Source: Sulfuricaulis sp.
GTDB lineage: Bacteria; Pseudomonadota; Gammaproteobacteria; Acidiferrobacterales; Sulfurifustaceae
Assembly: GCA_030650525.1 (NCBI GenBank)
Contig: JAUSDQ010000096.1
Location: forward strand, 1 to 64,000
Direction: 5' to 3'
DNA: 64,000 nucleotides
Within the stretch, counting starts at the first letter, position 1. Each line of letters begins with the position of its first letter. This document shows positions 41,003 to 50,472 of the stretch, piece after piece. The notes under the pieces are model-generated. The model worked only from the letters and a program-made list of their open reading frames with translations, was not told the origin of the DNA and made no database searches. A program made the position numbers and the translations under genes.

Positions 41003-42196
41003 ATGACTATCAAAGCAAGCGAAATTTTGGGCAGTGCCGTGGAACGCGTCACGCTGGGCCACCCTGCCACGGACGCGGTCGCGCGGGAAGCCGAGCGCCA
41101 CAATGCCCAGCGCGTCTTCTTGCTGGTCAGCCAACACCTGAACACCCAGACCGACGAAATCGAGAAAATTCGGCGCGCCCTGGGGCCTCGCCACGCGGCC
41201 ACCCATCACGGCATTCGCGCGCATGTTCCCAAGACCGATCTGCTGACGGCCGTGCATGCAGCCCAGGAGGCGAGGGCGGATCTGGTCGTCGCCGTGGGCG
41301 GCGGCTCGATCGCCGACGCGGGAAAGATTCTCGCGTTGTGCCTGATGTACGACGTGCGCTCGATGGAGGATTTGAATGCCCTGCGCATTCGGCGTGACGC
41401 GCCCGCTGCCGTGCGACCCTTGCCCGACGGTGCGCCGAACATTCGCGTCGTCTGCGTTCCAACCACGCTCTCGGCTGGCGAGTTCAATCCCACCTCGGGT
41501 GTCACCGACGAAGCGCTGGGACAGAAACAAGGTTTCACGCACGCGCGCATGACGCCCGCGTGCGTCATTCTCGACCCGGCCATTACCGTGCACACGCCGC
41601 CGTGGCTTTGGTTGTCCACCGGCGTGCGGGCGGTGGACCATGCGGTCGAAACGCTCGCCTCGCTCCAGTCAAACGATTTTGCCGACGGTCTGGCGGCCGG
41701 TGGCTTGCGTCTTCTTGGCGCGGCCCTGCCCTTGGTCAAGGCGCAGCCGCACGACCTGGAAGCCAGGCTCAAATGCCAGGTGGGGGCCTGGATGTCGATC
41801 CTGCCCCTGATCAGCGGCGTACCCATGGGCGCCAGCCACGCGATTGGTCATGCCCTGGGTGGCTACTGCCAGGTGCCGCATGGCCATACCTCCTGTGTCA
41901 TGGCTCCGTATGTCCAGCTCTGGAATGCGCAAGCTGTCCCGCAGCGGCAGGAGCGCATCAGCGAATGCCTGGGCGCGGCTGGCGAGCCGGCCCATCAAGT
42001 GCTGGACCGCCTCATTCGTTCGTTGGGCATGCCGCGCACCTTGTCGGAAGTGGGGGTGCCCGAGGAAAAATTCGCCCAGATCGCCGACTATGCGCTGCGC
42101 GATATTTGGGGTCGGACCAACCCGCGGCCGATCAAGCGCTTGGAGGACATGCTGGAGATTCTTCACTTGGCCCAGGGTTCGCCTATTGCAGGATAA
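41003..42196 (+). CDS. Iron-containing alcohol dehydrogenase, maleylacetate reductase-like
   Basis: 397 residues of the group III dehydrogenase family. GGGSIADAGK (about 96-105) binds NAD(P), PTTLSAGEF is the conserved threonine-rich turn, and AVDHAVETLA, GASHAIGHALGG and VPHGHT carry the metal His and Asp residues. The length and the ATLSAGEF block fit the maleylacetate reductase/4-hydroxybutyrate dehydrogenase side of the family. It could oxidise a terminal or 4-hydroxyl group, or reduce an enone. It is the last gene of the run that starts at 37292, and a strong hairpin follows. Confidence 0.87.
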   Translation: MTIKASEILGSAVERVTLGHPATDAVAREAERHNAQRVFLLVSQHLNTQTDEIEKIRRALGPRHAATHHGIRAHVPKTDLLTAVHAAQEARADLVVAVGGGSIADAGKILALCLMYDVRSMEDLNALRIRRDAPAAVRPLPDGAPNIRVVCVPTTLSAGEFNPTSGVTDEALGQKQGFTHARMTPACVILDPAITVHTPPWLWLSTGVRAVDHAVETLASLQSNDFADGLAAGGLRLLGAALPLVKAQPHDLEARLKCQVGAWMSILPLISGVPMGASHAIGHALGGYCQVPHGHTSCVMAPYVQLWNAQAVPQRQERISECLGAAGEPAHQVLDRLIRSLGMPRTLSEVGVPEEKFAQIADYALRDIWGRTNPRPIKRLEDMLEILHLAQGSPIAG

Positions 42197-42204
42197 GGCT
42201 GCGC

Positions 42205-42255
42205 TTTGCGGGCACCGGGACTTGCCGCGCTGCCCGCAAATGAGCGGCTTGCTCA
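42205..42255 (+). terminator. Tandem hairpins after iron alcohol dehydrogenase
   Basis: TTTGCGGGCA (42205-42214) and TGCCCGCAAA (42231-42240) form a perfect 10-bp stem with a 16-nt loop, starting nine bases after the stop. TGAGC (42241-42245) and GCTCA (42251-42255) make a second small stem at once. No T-run is present. Confidence 0.6.
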
Positions 42256-42402
42256 GCGGGTATGGGTTAACACAAAATCCGCGATGCTCTGGATGGCGGC
42301 TTCAGTTTCCAGCGCATCCTGCACCCACCAGTGCCATGGATAGTCAAGTCATCGTAAATTCCAAATTCTTTCCTTCCCTTGCAACTTACATATCAAACTG
42401 CC

Positions 42403-43947
42403 ATGTCCCACCCTTCGATCCACGCCCGTCATCACCCCGACAAACCGGCCTTCATCATGGCCGGGTCAGGCGATTTGCTGACTTACGCACAACTGGAGTC
42501 GCGTTCCAACCAGGGCGCGCAATTGCTGCGCGCCAGCGGCCTTCGACCGGGCGACCACATCGCGGTACTGATGGAAAACCAGGTTCGTTTCTATGAGGTG
42601 TACTGGGCCGCCATGCGCTCGGGCCTGTACTTCACCATGATCAGCACCCACCTGACCGTTGGCGAGGCGGCCTACATCGTCAACGACTGCGGCGCGCGCG
42701 TGGTCGTGTCGTCCGCGGCGCAGCGTGCGGTGGCGCGGGAACTGCCGGCACTGTGTGCCGGGGTGGCGCACTTTTTCACGGTCGATGACGAGATCGACGG
42801 CTACACGTCCTGGAGCCAGGCCGCCGGCAGCCAGCCGACCACGCCGATCATCGATGAGGTCGGTGGCCATCACATGATGTATTCGTCGGGCACGACGGGG
42901 CAGCCCAAGGGTATCCTGGTGCCGTTTGCCAATAACCCGATCGAGGCCATCGTTCCCATCATGGAGGTGTTCATCCGCAGCCTGGGCTACGACGCCGACA
43001 CCATTTACCTGTCGCCCGCGCCGCTGTACCACTCCGCGCCGCTGGGTTTCAGCACCGCCGTGATGCGTGCGGGCGGCACCGTGATCGTGATGGAAAAGTT
43101 TGATCCGGAGCAGTTCCTGGCCCTGATCGAGCGTTACCGGGCGACGCACACGCAACTGGTGCCGACGATGTTCGTGCGCATGCTCAAGCTCCCGCCGGCG
43201 GTGCGCGCGCGCCACGATCTTTCGTCGCTGAAATGCGCCCTGCACGCCGCCGCGCCCTGCCCGGTTTCCGTCAAGGAGCAAATGATTGAATGGTGGGGTC
43301 CCTGCATTGTGGAACAGTACAGCGGCTCCGAGGGCAACGGCTGCACCTTGATCGGATCGGACGAATGGCTCACGCACAAGGGCTCGGTCGGTCGCGCACT
43401 CGTGGGGGACATTCGCATCGTGGACGAGGAAGGCCAGCTGTTGCCCGCCGGCGAGCCGGGTGGTGTCTACTTCGCCAATACCCGCCGCTTCGTCTATCAC
43501 AACGATCCTGTCAAGACCAGCCAGGTGTTCAACGAGCAAGGCTGGTCCACTCTGGGCGATGTGGGCTATCTGGATGCCGAGGGCTATTTGTACCTGACCG
43601 ACCGCAAGGCCTACATGATCATTTCGGGCGGAGTCAACATATACCCGCAAGAGGCGGAGAACGTGCTCACCATGCACCCCAAGGTGATGGATGTCGCCGT
43701 CTTCGGCGTGCCCAACGAGGAGTTTGGCGAAGAGGTCAAGGCGGTTGTGCAACTGGTGGACATGGCCTTGGCGAGCAAGGAGCTTGAGGCCGAATTGATC
43801 GCCTACTGCCGCCAGCATCTCGCGGCCGTCAAGTGTCCACGCAGCATCGACTTCGAGGCCCAATTGCCGCGCACGGAGTCGGGCAAGCTCTTCAAGCGCG
43901 TTCTGCGTGACCGCTATTGGGCCGGACGCACGAGCCGTGTCATCTGA
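42403..43947 (+). CDS. AMP-forming acyl-CoA ligase
   Basis: 514 residues. YSSGTTGQPKG is the P-loop, EQYSGSEGNGC takes the adenylate-site place, DRKAYMIISGGVNIYPQEAE is the hinge block and ESGKLFKRVLRDRYW the lysine loop. The glutamate in the second block is within SGSEG, as in the FadD13-like ligase at 30054. I start at the ATG at 42403; a TTG 24 bases upstream is also in frame, and neither has a clear Shine-Dalgarno. It forms its own unit without an operator. Confidence 0.88.
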   Translation: MSHPSIHARHHPDKPAFIMAGSGDLLTYAQLESRSNQGAQLLRASGLRPGDHIAVLMENQVRFYEVYWAAMRSGLYFTMISTHLTVGEAAYIVNDCGARVVVSSAAQRAVARELPALCAGVAHFFTVDDEIDGYTSWSQAAGSQPTTPIIDEVGGHHMMYSSGTTGQPKGILVPFANNPIEAIVPIMEVFIRSLGYDADTIYLSPAPLYHSAPLGFSTAVMRAGGTVIVMEKFDPEQFLALIERYRATHTQLVPTMFVRMLKLPPAVRARHDLSSLKCALHAAAPCPVSVKEQMIEWWGPCIVEQYSGSEGNGCTLIGSDEWLTHKGSVGRALVGDIRIVDEEGQLLPAGEPGGVYFANTRRFVYHNDPVKTSQVFNEQGWSTLGDVGYLDAEGYLYLTDRKAYMIISGGVNIYPQEAENVLTMHPKVMDVAVFGVPNEEFGEEVKAVVQLVDMALASKELEAELIAYCRQHLAAVKCPRSIDFEAQLPRTESGKLFKRVLRDRYWAGRTSRVI

Positions 43948-43996
43948 CGCCTTGCACCAACCATTTGGCAATCACTAAATAGCCATTAAATATCTA

Positions 43997-44025
43997 TTGA
44001 CTCGGTGGAGTCTGTTTTCTACAAT
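43997..44025 (+). promoter_or_regulatory. Sigma70-like promoter without operator
   Basis: TTGACT (43997-44002), a 17-nt spacer and TACAAT (44020-44025) lie 29 bp before the SDR-ACAD-kinase-TetR operon. The spacer holds GACT and AGTC in inverted order (around 43999-44013), a possible TetR site. The window's TGGTNNNACCA operator is absent. Confidence 0.6.
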
Positions 44026-44054
44026 AAGTCATTTGTATTAATTGGAATAATTGC

Positions 44055-44792
44055 ATGAACGACATCCTGAGATACGACGGCAAGAATGTGTTGGTCGTTG
44101 GCGGCACCAGCGGCATTGGCAACGGCATAGCGCAATCGTTTCTTGCCGCCGGCGCGACGGTGCATGTCTGGGGCACCCGGCCGAGCGCCGCGGACTACCG
44201 CGCCGACGAAGGCAGTCGGCTTGAAGGCCTGAACTTCTCTCGGGTTGATGTATCTGACGCCGCGGCGATCCATGCTTTTCGTCCGCCCTTTGACCGGCTT
44301 GATGTGCTCGTTCTGGCGCAAGGCGCGGTTGAATATCGACGCGCGGAATTCGAGGACAAGGGTTTTCGTCATGTGGTGGACGTGAATCTGAACAGCCTGA
44401 TGAGCTGTGCCAGCCTGTTTCACCCCATGCTCAAGGCTGCTCAGGGTTCAATGATCATCGTCAGTTCCATTGGTGCCTATAAGGCGGCCATCGGCACGCC
44501 GGCCTATGCGGCATCGAAAGCTGGGGCCATGTCGCTGACGCGCTCCCTGGGCGCGGCCTGGATCGGCGACGGCATCCGCGTCAACGGCATCGCCCCCGGC
44601 CTGGTGGCGACCAAGATGACCAAGGTCACGACCGATCATCCGCAGCGGCTGCAAGGAACCCTGGCACGCATTCCGGCGGGGCGCATCGGCACACCGCAAG
44701 ACATGGCCAATGTCGCGCTGTTCCTGGCCTCCCCGCTGGCGACGTACGTCGTCGGTCACACCATTCCCGTCGATGGCGGGCTTAGCGCTTGA
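44055..44792 (+). CDS. Short-chain dehydrogenase/reductase
   Basis: 245 residues. GGTSGIG (16-22) binds the nucleotide; the NNAG motif is replaced by LAQG (87-90). Ser137/138, Tyr151 and Lys155 (YAASK) complete the site, so the enzyme should be active. PGLVATKM and PVDGGLS are normal. It is the first gene of an operon with an ACAD11-like gene, a kinase gene and a TetR gene, which places it as the likely hydroxyacyl-CoA dehydrogenase of an lva-like module (compare LvaD). Confidence 0.86.
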   Translation: MNDILRYDGKNVLVVGGTSGIGNGIAQSFLAAGATVHVWGTRPSAADYRADEGSRLEGLNFSRVDVSDAAAIHAFRPPFDRLDVLVLAQGAVEYRRAEFEDKGFRHVVDVNLNSLMSCASLFHPMLKAAQGSMIIVSSIGAYKAAIGTPAYAASKAGAMSLTRSLGAAWIGDGIRVNGIAPGLVATKMTKVTTDHPQRLQGTLARIPAGRIGTPQDMANVALFLASPLATYVVGHTIPVDGGLSA

Positions 44793-44822
44793 ACGCGCAT
44801 CACAACTTAAGGAGAAGCAAGC

Positions 44823-46121
44823 ATGAGCTGGGGATTTGATACCGACCCTGAGTTCCAGAAGGAACTCGACTGGATTGACGAATTTGTGCGCAACGAGATC
44901 GAGCCGCTCGATATGCTGCTCGACAGCCCGTACGACGTGACGCTGCCGGAGCGCAACCGGCTGGTCAAGCCGCTCCAAAAGATCGTGCGCGAGCGCAAGC
45001 TGTGGGCCTGCCACCTGGGCCCGGAACTGGGCGGCCAGGGCTACGGCCAGCTCAAACTGGCGCTGATGAACGAAATCCTCGGCCGTTCGGTATTCGCGCC
45101 GACCATCTTCGGCTGCCAGGCGCCTGATTCGGGCAACGCCGAGATCCTGGCGCACTACGGCACGCCGGAACAGAAGAAGAAGTATCTGGAGCCGCTGCTG
45201 GACAACGAAATCGTGTCCACTTTTGCCATGACCGAGCCCCAGGGTGGCGCGGACCCCCTGATTTTGACCACGCGCGCCGAGCGCGACGGCGACCACTGGG
45301 TGATCAATGGCGAGAAGTGGTTTGCCTCGACCGCGAATTTCGCGTCCTTCTTCATCACCATGGTGGTCACCGATCCCAATGTTTCGGCCTACAAGGGCAT
45401 GTCCATGTTCATCGTGCCGGCCGGTACCCCCGGGCTCGAGATGGTGCGCGATGTGCATCTGGCCGGACGCAAGTACAACAACCGCGGCCACGGCCACGGC
45501 TACATGCGCTACACCAACGTGCGTGTACCGGCGGATCACCTGCTGGGCGGCGAGGGCAATGCCTTTGTCGTGGCGCAGACCCGGCTTGGTGGCGGGCGCA
45601 TCCACCACGCGATGCGCACCATTGGCGAGGCGCGCAAGGCCTTTGCGATGATGTGCGAACGCGCGGTCTCGCGCCAACTCAAGCGCGGCCGCCTGGCCGA
45701 CAAGCAACTGGTCCAGGCCATGATCGCCGACTCGTGGATTGAGCTCGAACAGTTCCGTCTGCTGGTGCTGCGCACTGCATGGCTGATCGACAAGCACAAC
45801 GACTACAAGCTGGTGCGCAAGGACATCTCCGCCGTCAAGGCTGCCATGCCCAAGGTGTTGCACGACATCGTGGCGCGCGCGATCCAGATCCATGGCTCGC
45901 TCGGCCTCACCAACGAGATGCCGCTGGTCGAACAACTGGTGTCGTCCTTCGTCATCGGGCTGGCCGACGGTCCGACCGAGGTGCACAAGATCACACTGGC
46001 CAAGGAGTTGTTGAAAATGGTCACACCGTCCACCGAGCTGTTCCCGGCCTACCATCTGCCGGCGCGGCGTGCCCGTGCGCTGGCGAAGTACGGCCCCGTG
46101 GACAAGACCGCCGGACTCTGA
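44823..46121 (+). CDS. Acyl-CoA dehydrogenase, ACAD11/LvaC-like
   Basis: 432 residues with AAGGAGAA before the ATG. FAMTEPQGGADPL, TRLGGGRIHHAMRTIG and LADGPTEVHK place it in the ACAD10/ACAD11 branch together with the gene at 17512. INGEKWFASTANFASF is the flavin-loop region. The kinase gene follows after 16 bases, the best linkage in the window for a kinase-ACAD pair that removes a 4-hydroxyl through a phospho intermediate. The N-terminal 30 residues are acidic (WGFDTDPEFQKELDWIDEFV), as in this branch. Confidence 0.88.
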   Translation: MSWGFDTDPEFQKELDWIDEFVRNEIEPLDMLLDSPYDVTLPERNRLVKPLQKIVRERKLWACHLGPELGGQGYGQLKLALMNEILGRSVFAPTIFGCQAPDSGNAEILAHYGTPEQKKKYLEPLLDNEIVSTFAMTEPQGGADPLILTTRAERDGDHWVINGEKWFASTANFASFFITMVVTDPNVSAYKGMSMFIVPAGTPGLEMVRDVHLAGRKYNNRGHGHGYMRYTNVRVPADHLLGGEGNAFVVAQTRLGGGRIHHAMRTIGEARKAFAMMCERAVSRQLKRGRLADKQLVQAMIADSWIELEQFRLLVLRTAWLIDKHNDYKLVRKDISAVKAAMPKVLHDIVARAIQIHGSLGLTNEMPLVEQLVSSFVIGLADGPTEVHKITLAKELLKMVTPSTELFPAYHLPARRARALAKYGPVDKTAGL

Positions 46122-46137
46122 CACACCGGCCGCACGT

Positions 46138-47199
46138 ATGGATCCCTTGCAGGCCACGGACTGGCACGATTTGGTCGACTTTCAACGTTTAACGCGCTGG
46201 ATGGACGAGCGCGGACTCGGGCGGGGCCAGATCGAGGGGGCGACGCTGCTGGCCGGTGGCACGCAGAACCTTTTGCTCAAACTGCGTCGTGGTGAGCTCG
46301 AATTCGTGCTGCGGCGTCCGCCCCGGCACTTGCGTGCGAACAGCAACGAAACTATGGCGCGTGAGGCCAAAGTACTGGCGGCCCTGGCCGGCAGCGACGT
46401 GCCCCATCCCGACTTGATCGCGGCATGCACCGACACCGAGGTGCTGGGTGCTGCGTTCTACCTGATGAAGCCGGTCGATGGTTTCAATGTGACCAGTAGC
46501 GGGCTGCCGGCCCTGCACGCCGCCGATCGGGCGGTGCGCCGGCGCATGGGCTTCGCGATGGTGGATGCCATTACAGCGCTTGGCGCCATCGATCCGGCGG
46601 CAGTCGGTCTGAGCGACTTTGGCCGCCCGGACGGCTTTCTTGAACGGCAGGTGCCACGCTGGCGCAAGCAGCTCGAGAGCTATGCTGCCTGCGCCGGTTG
46701 GCCGGGCGCGGGTGCCATACCGGAGGTGCAGCAGGTGGCGGATTGGCTCGAAACCCATCGCCCGCTTTACTTCACGCCCGGTATCCTGCACGGTGACTTT
46801 CACCTCGCCAATGTGATGTTCCGCCATGACTCGGGGGAGTTGGCCGCGGTGGTCGATTGGGAGCTCGCCACCTTGGGCGACCCGTTGCTCGATCTCGGCT
46901 GGATGCTTGCCACCTGGCCGCGGCCCGACGGCAGCCACCACGCCAACCTGGGTATCCACCCCTGGGATGGCTTCCCGGTCGCCGAGGAACTGATCGAGCG
47001 CTATGCCCAGCGTACTACGCGAGACATGACCGCCATCCGCTGGTATGCGGTACTGGCCTGCTACAAGCTGGGCATTATTCTTGAGGGCAGTTTTGCGCGC
47101 GCTTGCGCCGGCCAGGCGCCAGTCGAGATCGGACAGCGATTGCACCGGTCGACGCTCGGCCTGTTTCGTCGCGCGGCGGACTGGATTGAGCACAGCTGA
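46138..47199 (+). CDS. Kinase-fold protein, LvaA/ACAD10-type
   Basis: 353 residues and the closest paralogue of the protein at 19054: both share WMDxxGL-RG, LLAGGTQN or LLTGGTQN, FVLRRPP, LGAAFYLM-PVDGFN and WDGFPV or WNGFPS blocks. ILHGDFHLANVMF and VVDWELATLGDPLLDLGW are the catalytic and metal motifs. I start at 46138; the open frame extends upstream but overlaps the ACAD gene. It follows the ACAD closely and precedes the TetR gene in the same operon. Confidence 0.87.
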   Translation: MDPLQATDWHDLVDFQRLTRWMDERGLGRGQIEGATLLAGGTQNLLLKLRRGELEFVLRRPPRHLRANSNETMAREAKVLAALAGSDVPHPDLIAACTDTEVLGAAFYLMKPVDGFNVTSSGLPALHAADRAVRRRMGFAMVDAITALGAIDPAAVGLSDFGRPDGFLERQVPRWRKQLESYAACAGWPGAGAIPEVQQVADWLETHRPLYFTPGILHGDFHLANVMFRHDSGELAAVVDWELATLGDPLLDLGWMLATWPRPDGSHHANLGIHPWDGFPVAEELIERYAQRTTRDMTAIRWYAVLACYKLGIILEGSFARACAGQAPVEIGQRLHRSTLGLFRRAADWIEHS

Positions 47200-47281
47200 T
47201 GGGCCGCTCAAGGCGGGCGACGCAGCGCCTAAGGTAAAATTTGCCCCCTCCTTTGCGAAGCCCAACTCAGTTGTACTGTCC

Positions 47282-48013
47282 ATGTCTGCACCCATTCCAA
47301 CGACTCGCAAAGCGTCCGCCGTTGCACCGCTTGACTCACGCGAACGCCTGAAGCTTGTCGCATGCCGGCTGTTTGCCGAGCGCGGAATTGATGGCGTCAC
47401 GGTGCGCGACATCGTCGCGGCCGGCGGGCAACGCAACGCAGCTGCAATTTATTACCACTTTGGCCCGAAAGAGGCGCTGGTACGTGAACTTGTCGTCGAT
47501 GGGGCGCGGCGCATCGACAATCGACGCAATGCCGCTCTGGATGAACTGGAACGCCAGTCAACGCCGCCCACCCTGCGCCAGATTATTGATTCGCTGATTC
47601 GAACCGCGTTCCCATCACCGGGCGAAATCGACGATCAGACCTATTTGCGCTTCATCGCGCTGCTCAATACCAACCACCGTGATCTGTTTCTCGACGCGAT
47701 CGGCAAGCGGTGGAACCGGGGCTACAAGCGCGCCCTTGCTCACATTCGTCGGCTGCTTCCCGACGTGGCGCCGGAGATCCTCACGCAGCGGCTGATATTC
47801 ATGGGTTTGCATCTGGGTGCCACCCTGGCGGCGCGCGAAGGCGCGCTAGACAACCCCAAGCGCAAGAAATCATCGTGGAGCGGTGAGCTGGTCATCGAAA
47901 ACCTGGCCGACACCATCGAGGTGATGCTTCGCGCCGAACCGACCGCCTCGACGTTGGCCGCCTACCAGGCCTTGCAACCGACTGCGCGTCGGGTGCGCAA
48001 AGTGAAGCCCTGA
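47282..48013 (+). CDS. TetR family regulator
   Basis: 243 residues from the ATG at 47282. The helix-turn-helix (about 39-58) reads VTVRDIVAAGGQRNAAAIYYHFGPKE with the usual YYHF end of the recognition helix. The C-terminal ligand domain resembles the CecR/YbiH group (HRDLFLDAIGKRW, LLPDVAPEILTQRL). It is the last gene of the SDR-ACAD-kinase operon and so a candidate repressor of that operon, answering to an acyl-CoA or acid. That block lacks the GntR-type operator, which agrees with a separate control. Confidence 0.87.
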   Translation: MSAPIPTTRKASAVAPLDSRERLKLVACRLFAERGIDGVTVRDIVAAGGQRNAAAIYYHFGPKEALVRELVVDGARRIDNRRNAALDELERQSTPPTLRQIIDSLIRTAFPSPGEIDDQTYLRFIALLNTNHRDLFLDAIGKRWNRGYKRALAHIRRLLPDVAPEILTQRLIFMGLHLGATLAAREGALDNPKRKKSSWSGELVIENLADTIEVMLRAEPTASTLAAYQALQPTARRVRKVKP

Positions 48014-48033
48014 GTTCGCGCGGGAACGAACTC
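48012..48033 (+). terminator. Hairpin after TetR gene
   Basis: GAGTTCG (48012-48018) and CGAACTC (48027-48033) pair across an 8-nt loop; the stem begins inside the stop codon. There is no T-run. It probably ends the SDR-ACAD-kinase-TetR transcript. Confidence 0.45.
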
Positions 48034-48238
48034 GGAACCCTTGTGTAGCTGGCAGCGCGTCGTGGTCACGCACCAGCACGGCCTGCTCCCTGAGATGTCA
48101 GGCGTTTTTCAGTTCAATCAACGCAACCGGTCAAGGTCATTGTCACCAAGCTCCCACGCCCATCGTGCCACGGAGGCGTCGGTAGCGCGCAGACGACCGG
48201 TCCTGACGATGGGCAATATGCAAGGCATGGTTTTGGCC

Positions 48239-48268
48239 TTGACAAATTGATGGTTGAACCAATAAAAT
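48239..48268 (+). promoter_or_regulatory. Promoter with operator in the spacer
   Basis: TTGACA (48239-48244), 18 bases and TAAAAT (48263-48268) flank the perfect operator TGGTTGAACCA (48251-48261). It drives the dienoyl-CoA reductase-like, thiolase and fusion-protein genes. This is the clearest repression geometry in the window. Confidence 0.75.
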
Positions 48269-48390
48269 TGTTCCCAGTTGCTTCATGCGCGTCAAAACCG
48301 AGGAAATCCCTCGGTTCGCGGATGATGCTAATCCCAGGCCGTGATTCCTTGCGTTCTTACGGCGGTGAATTGACCATCAGAGAGCCAGCC

Positions 48391-49209
48391 ATGACCCTTC
48401 AGCAAAATTTATTCGCGCCACAAGCATTCGCTGGCAAGGTGGTGTTGGTGGCGGGTGCGTCGGGCGGCATCAATCTGGGCATTGCGCAGCACTTCGCGCG
48501 TGCTGGTGCCAAGGTAACGATTTTGAGCCGCAACCCCGATCGCATCGCGGCCGCGGCACGGAGCATCGCTGATGCGGGCCATGCGGTGCTGGGACGCAGC
48601 GCCGATGTGCGCGATTTCGACGCGATCGATGCCGTGTTCAAGGAAACGGTCGAGACTTTTGGTCCGGTCGACATTGTCGTTTCGGGTGCCGCTGGCAATT
48701 TCCACGCGGCGGCAGCGAATCTGTCGCCCAATGGCTTCAAGACGGTGATCGACATTGATCTGATCGGCACCTTCAATGTGTTGCGCGCCAGCTTTGCGCA
48801 TTTGAACAAGCCCGGCGCTTCGCTGATCTCGATCACAGCGCCGGGCGGGACGCATCCCAGCCTGTTTCAGGTGCATGCGAATGCAGCCAAGGCCGGAATC
48901 AACATGTTGACCAAGTGCCTGGCGATGGAATGGGGGCCGGCCGGGGTGCGCGTGAACGCCATTTCACCGGGGCCGATTGCCGGCACCGAGGGCATGGCCC
49001 GCCTTGCTGCGTCGCCTGAGCGCGAGCAGTGGCTCAAGTCTCGGCTGGCGCTGCGCGACTACGGCACCGTGCGCGATGTCGCCGATACGGCGCTCTTTCT
49101 GGCCAGCGACAACGCCAAATACATCACCGGTGCCATCATCGACTGCGACGGTGGCAGCGGCTTGGGCGACGCCTCGGGCGACGCTTTGCAGCAGCCGCCG
49201 CCGCGCTGA
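48391..49209 (+). CDS. SDR-type 2,4-dienoyl-CoA reductase-like protein
   Basis: 272 residues from the ATG at 48391; an upstream extension would start at the promoter. GASGGINLG (22-30) is the nucleotide motif. VHANAAKAGINMLTKCLAMEWG and NAISPGPIAGTEGM match peroxisomal 2,4-dienoyl-CoA reductase (DECR2), where the catalytic Tyr of classical SDRs is also missing and Lys acts. It would remove a double bond from unsaturated or dehydroxylated intermediates using NADPH. It leads an operon with a thiolase and a hydratase/dehydrogenase fusion, which together form a core beta-oxidation set. Confidence 0.86.
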   Translation: MTLQQNLFAPQAFAGKVVLVAGASGGINLGIAQHFARAGAKVTILSRNPDRIAAAARSIADAGHAVLGRSADVRDFDAIDAVFKETVETFGPVDIVVSGAAGNFHAAAANLSPNGFKTVIDIDLIGTFNVLRASFAHLNKPGASLISITAPGGTHPSLFQVHANAAKAGINMLTKCLAMEWGPAGVRVNAISPGPIAGTEGMARLAASPEREQWLKSRLALRDYGTVRDVADTALFLASDNAKYITGAIIDCDGGSGLGDASGDALQQPPPR

Positions 49210-49255
49210 CCGGCGCACAGTCAAACCACTTTATGAACTCAAAGGAATCCATGCC

Positions 49256-50464
<1,209 letters not shown>

Positions 50465-50472
50465 GGCCATCC

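Noticed and set aside
43958-43978. ACCAACCATTTGGC near the SDR-ACAD-kinase operon as an operator.
   Set aside because: The half-sites are in the wrong order and spacing for TGGTNNNACCA.
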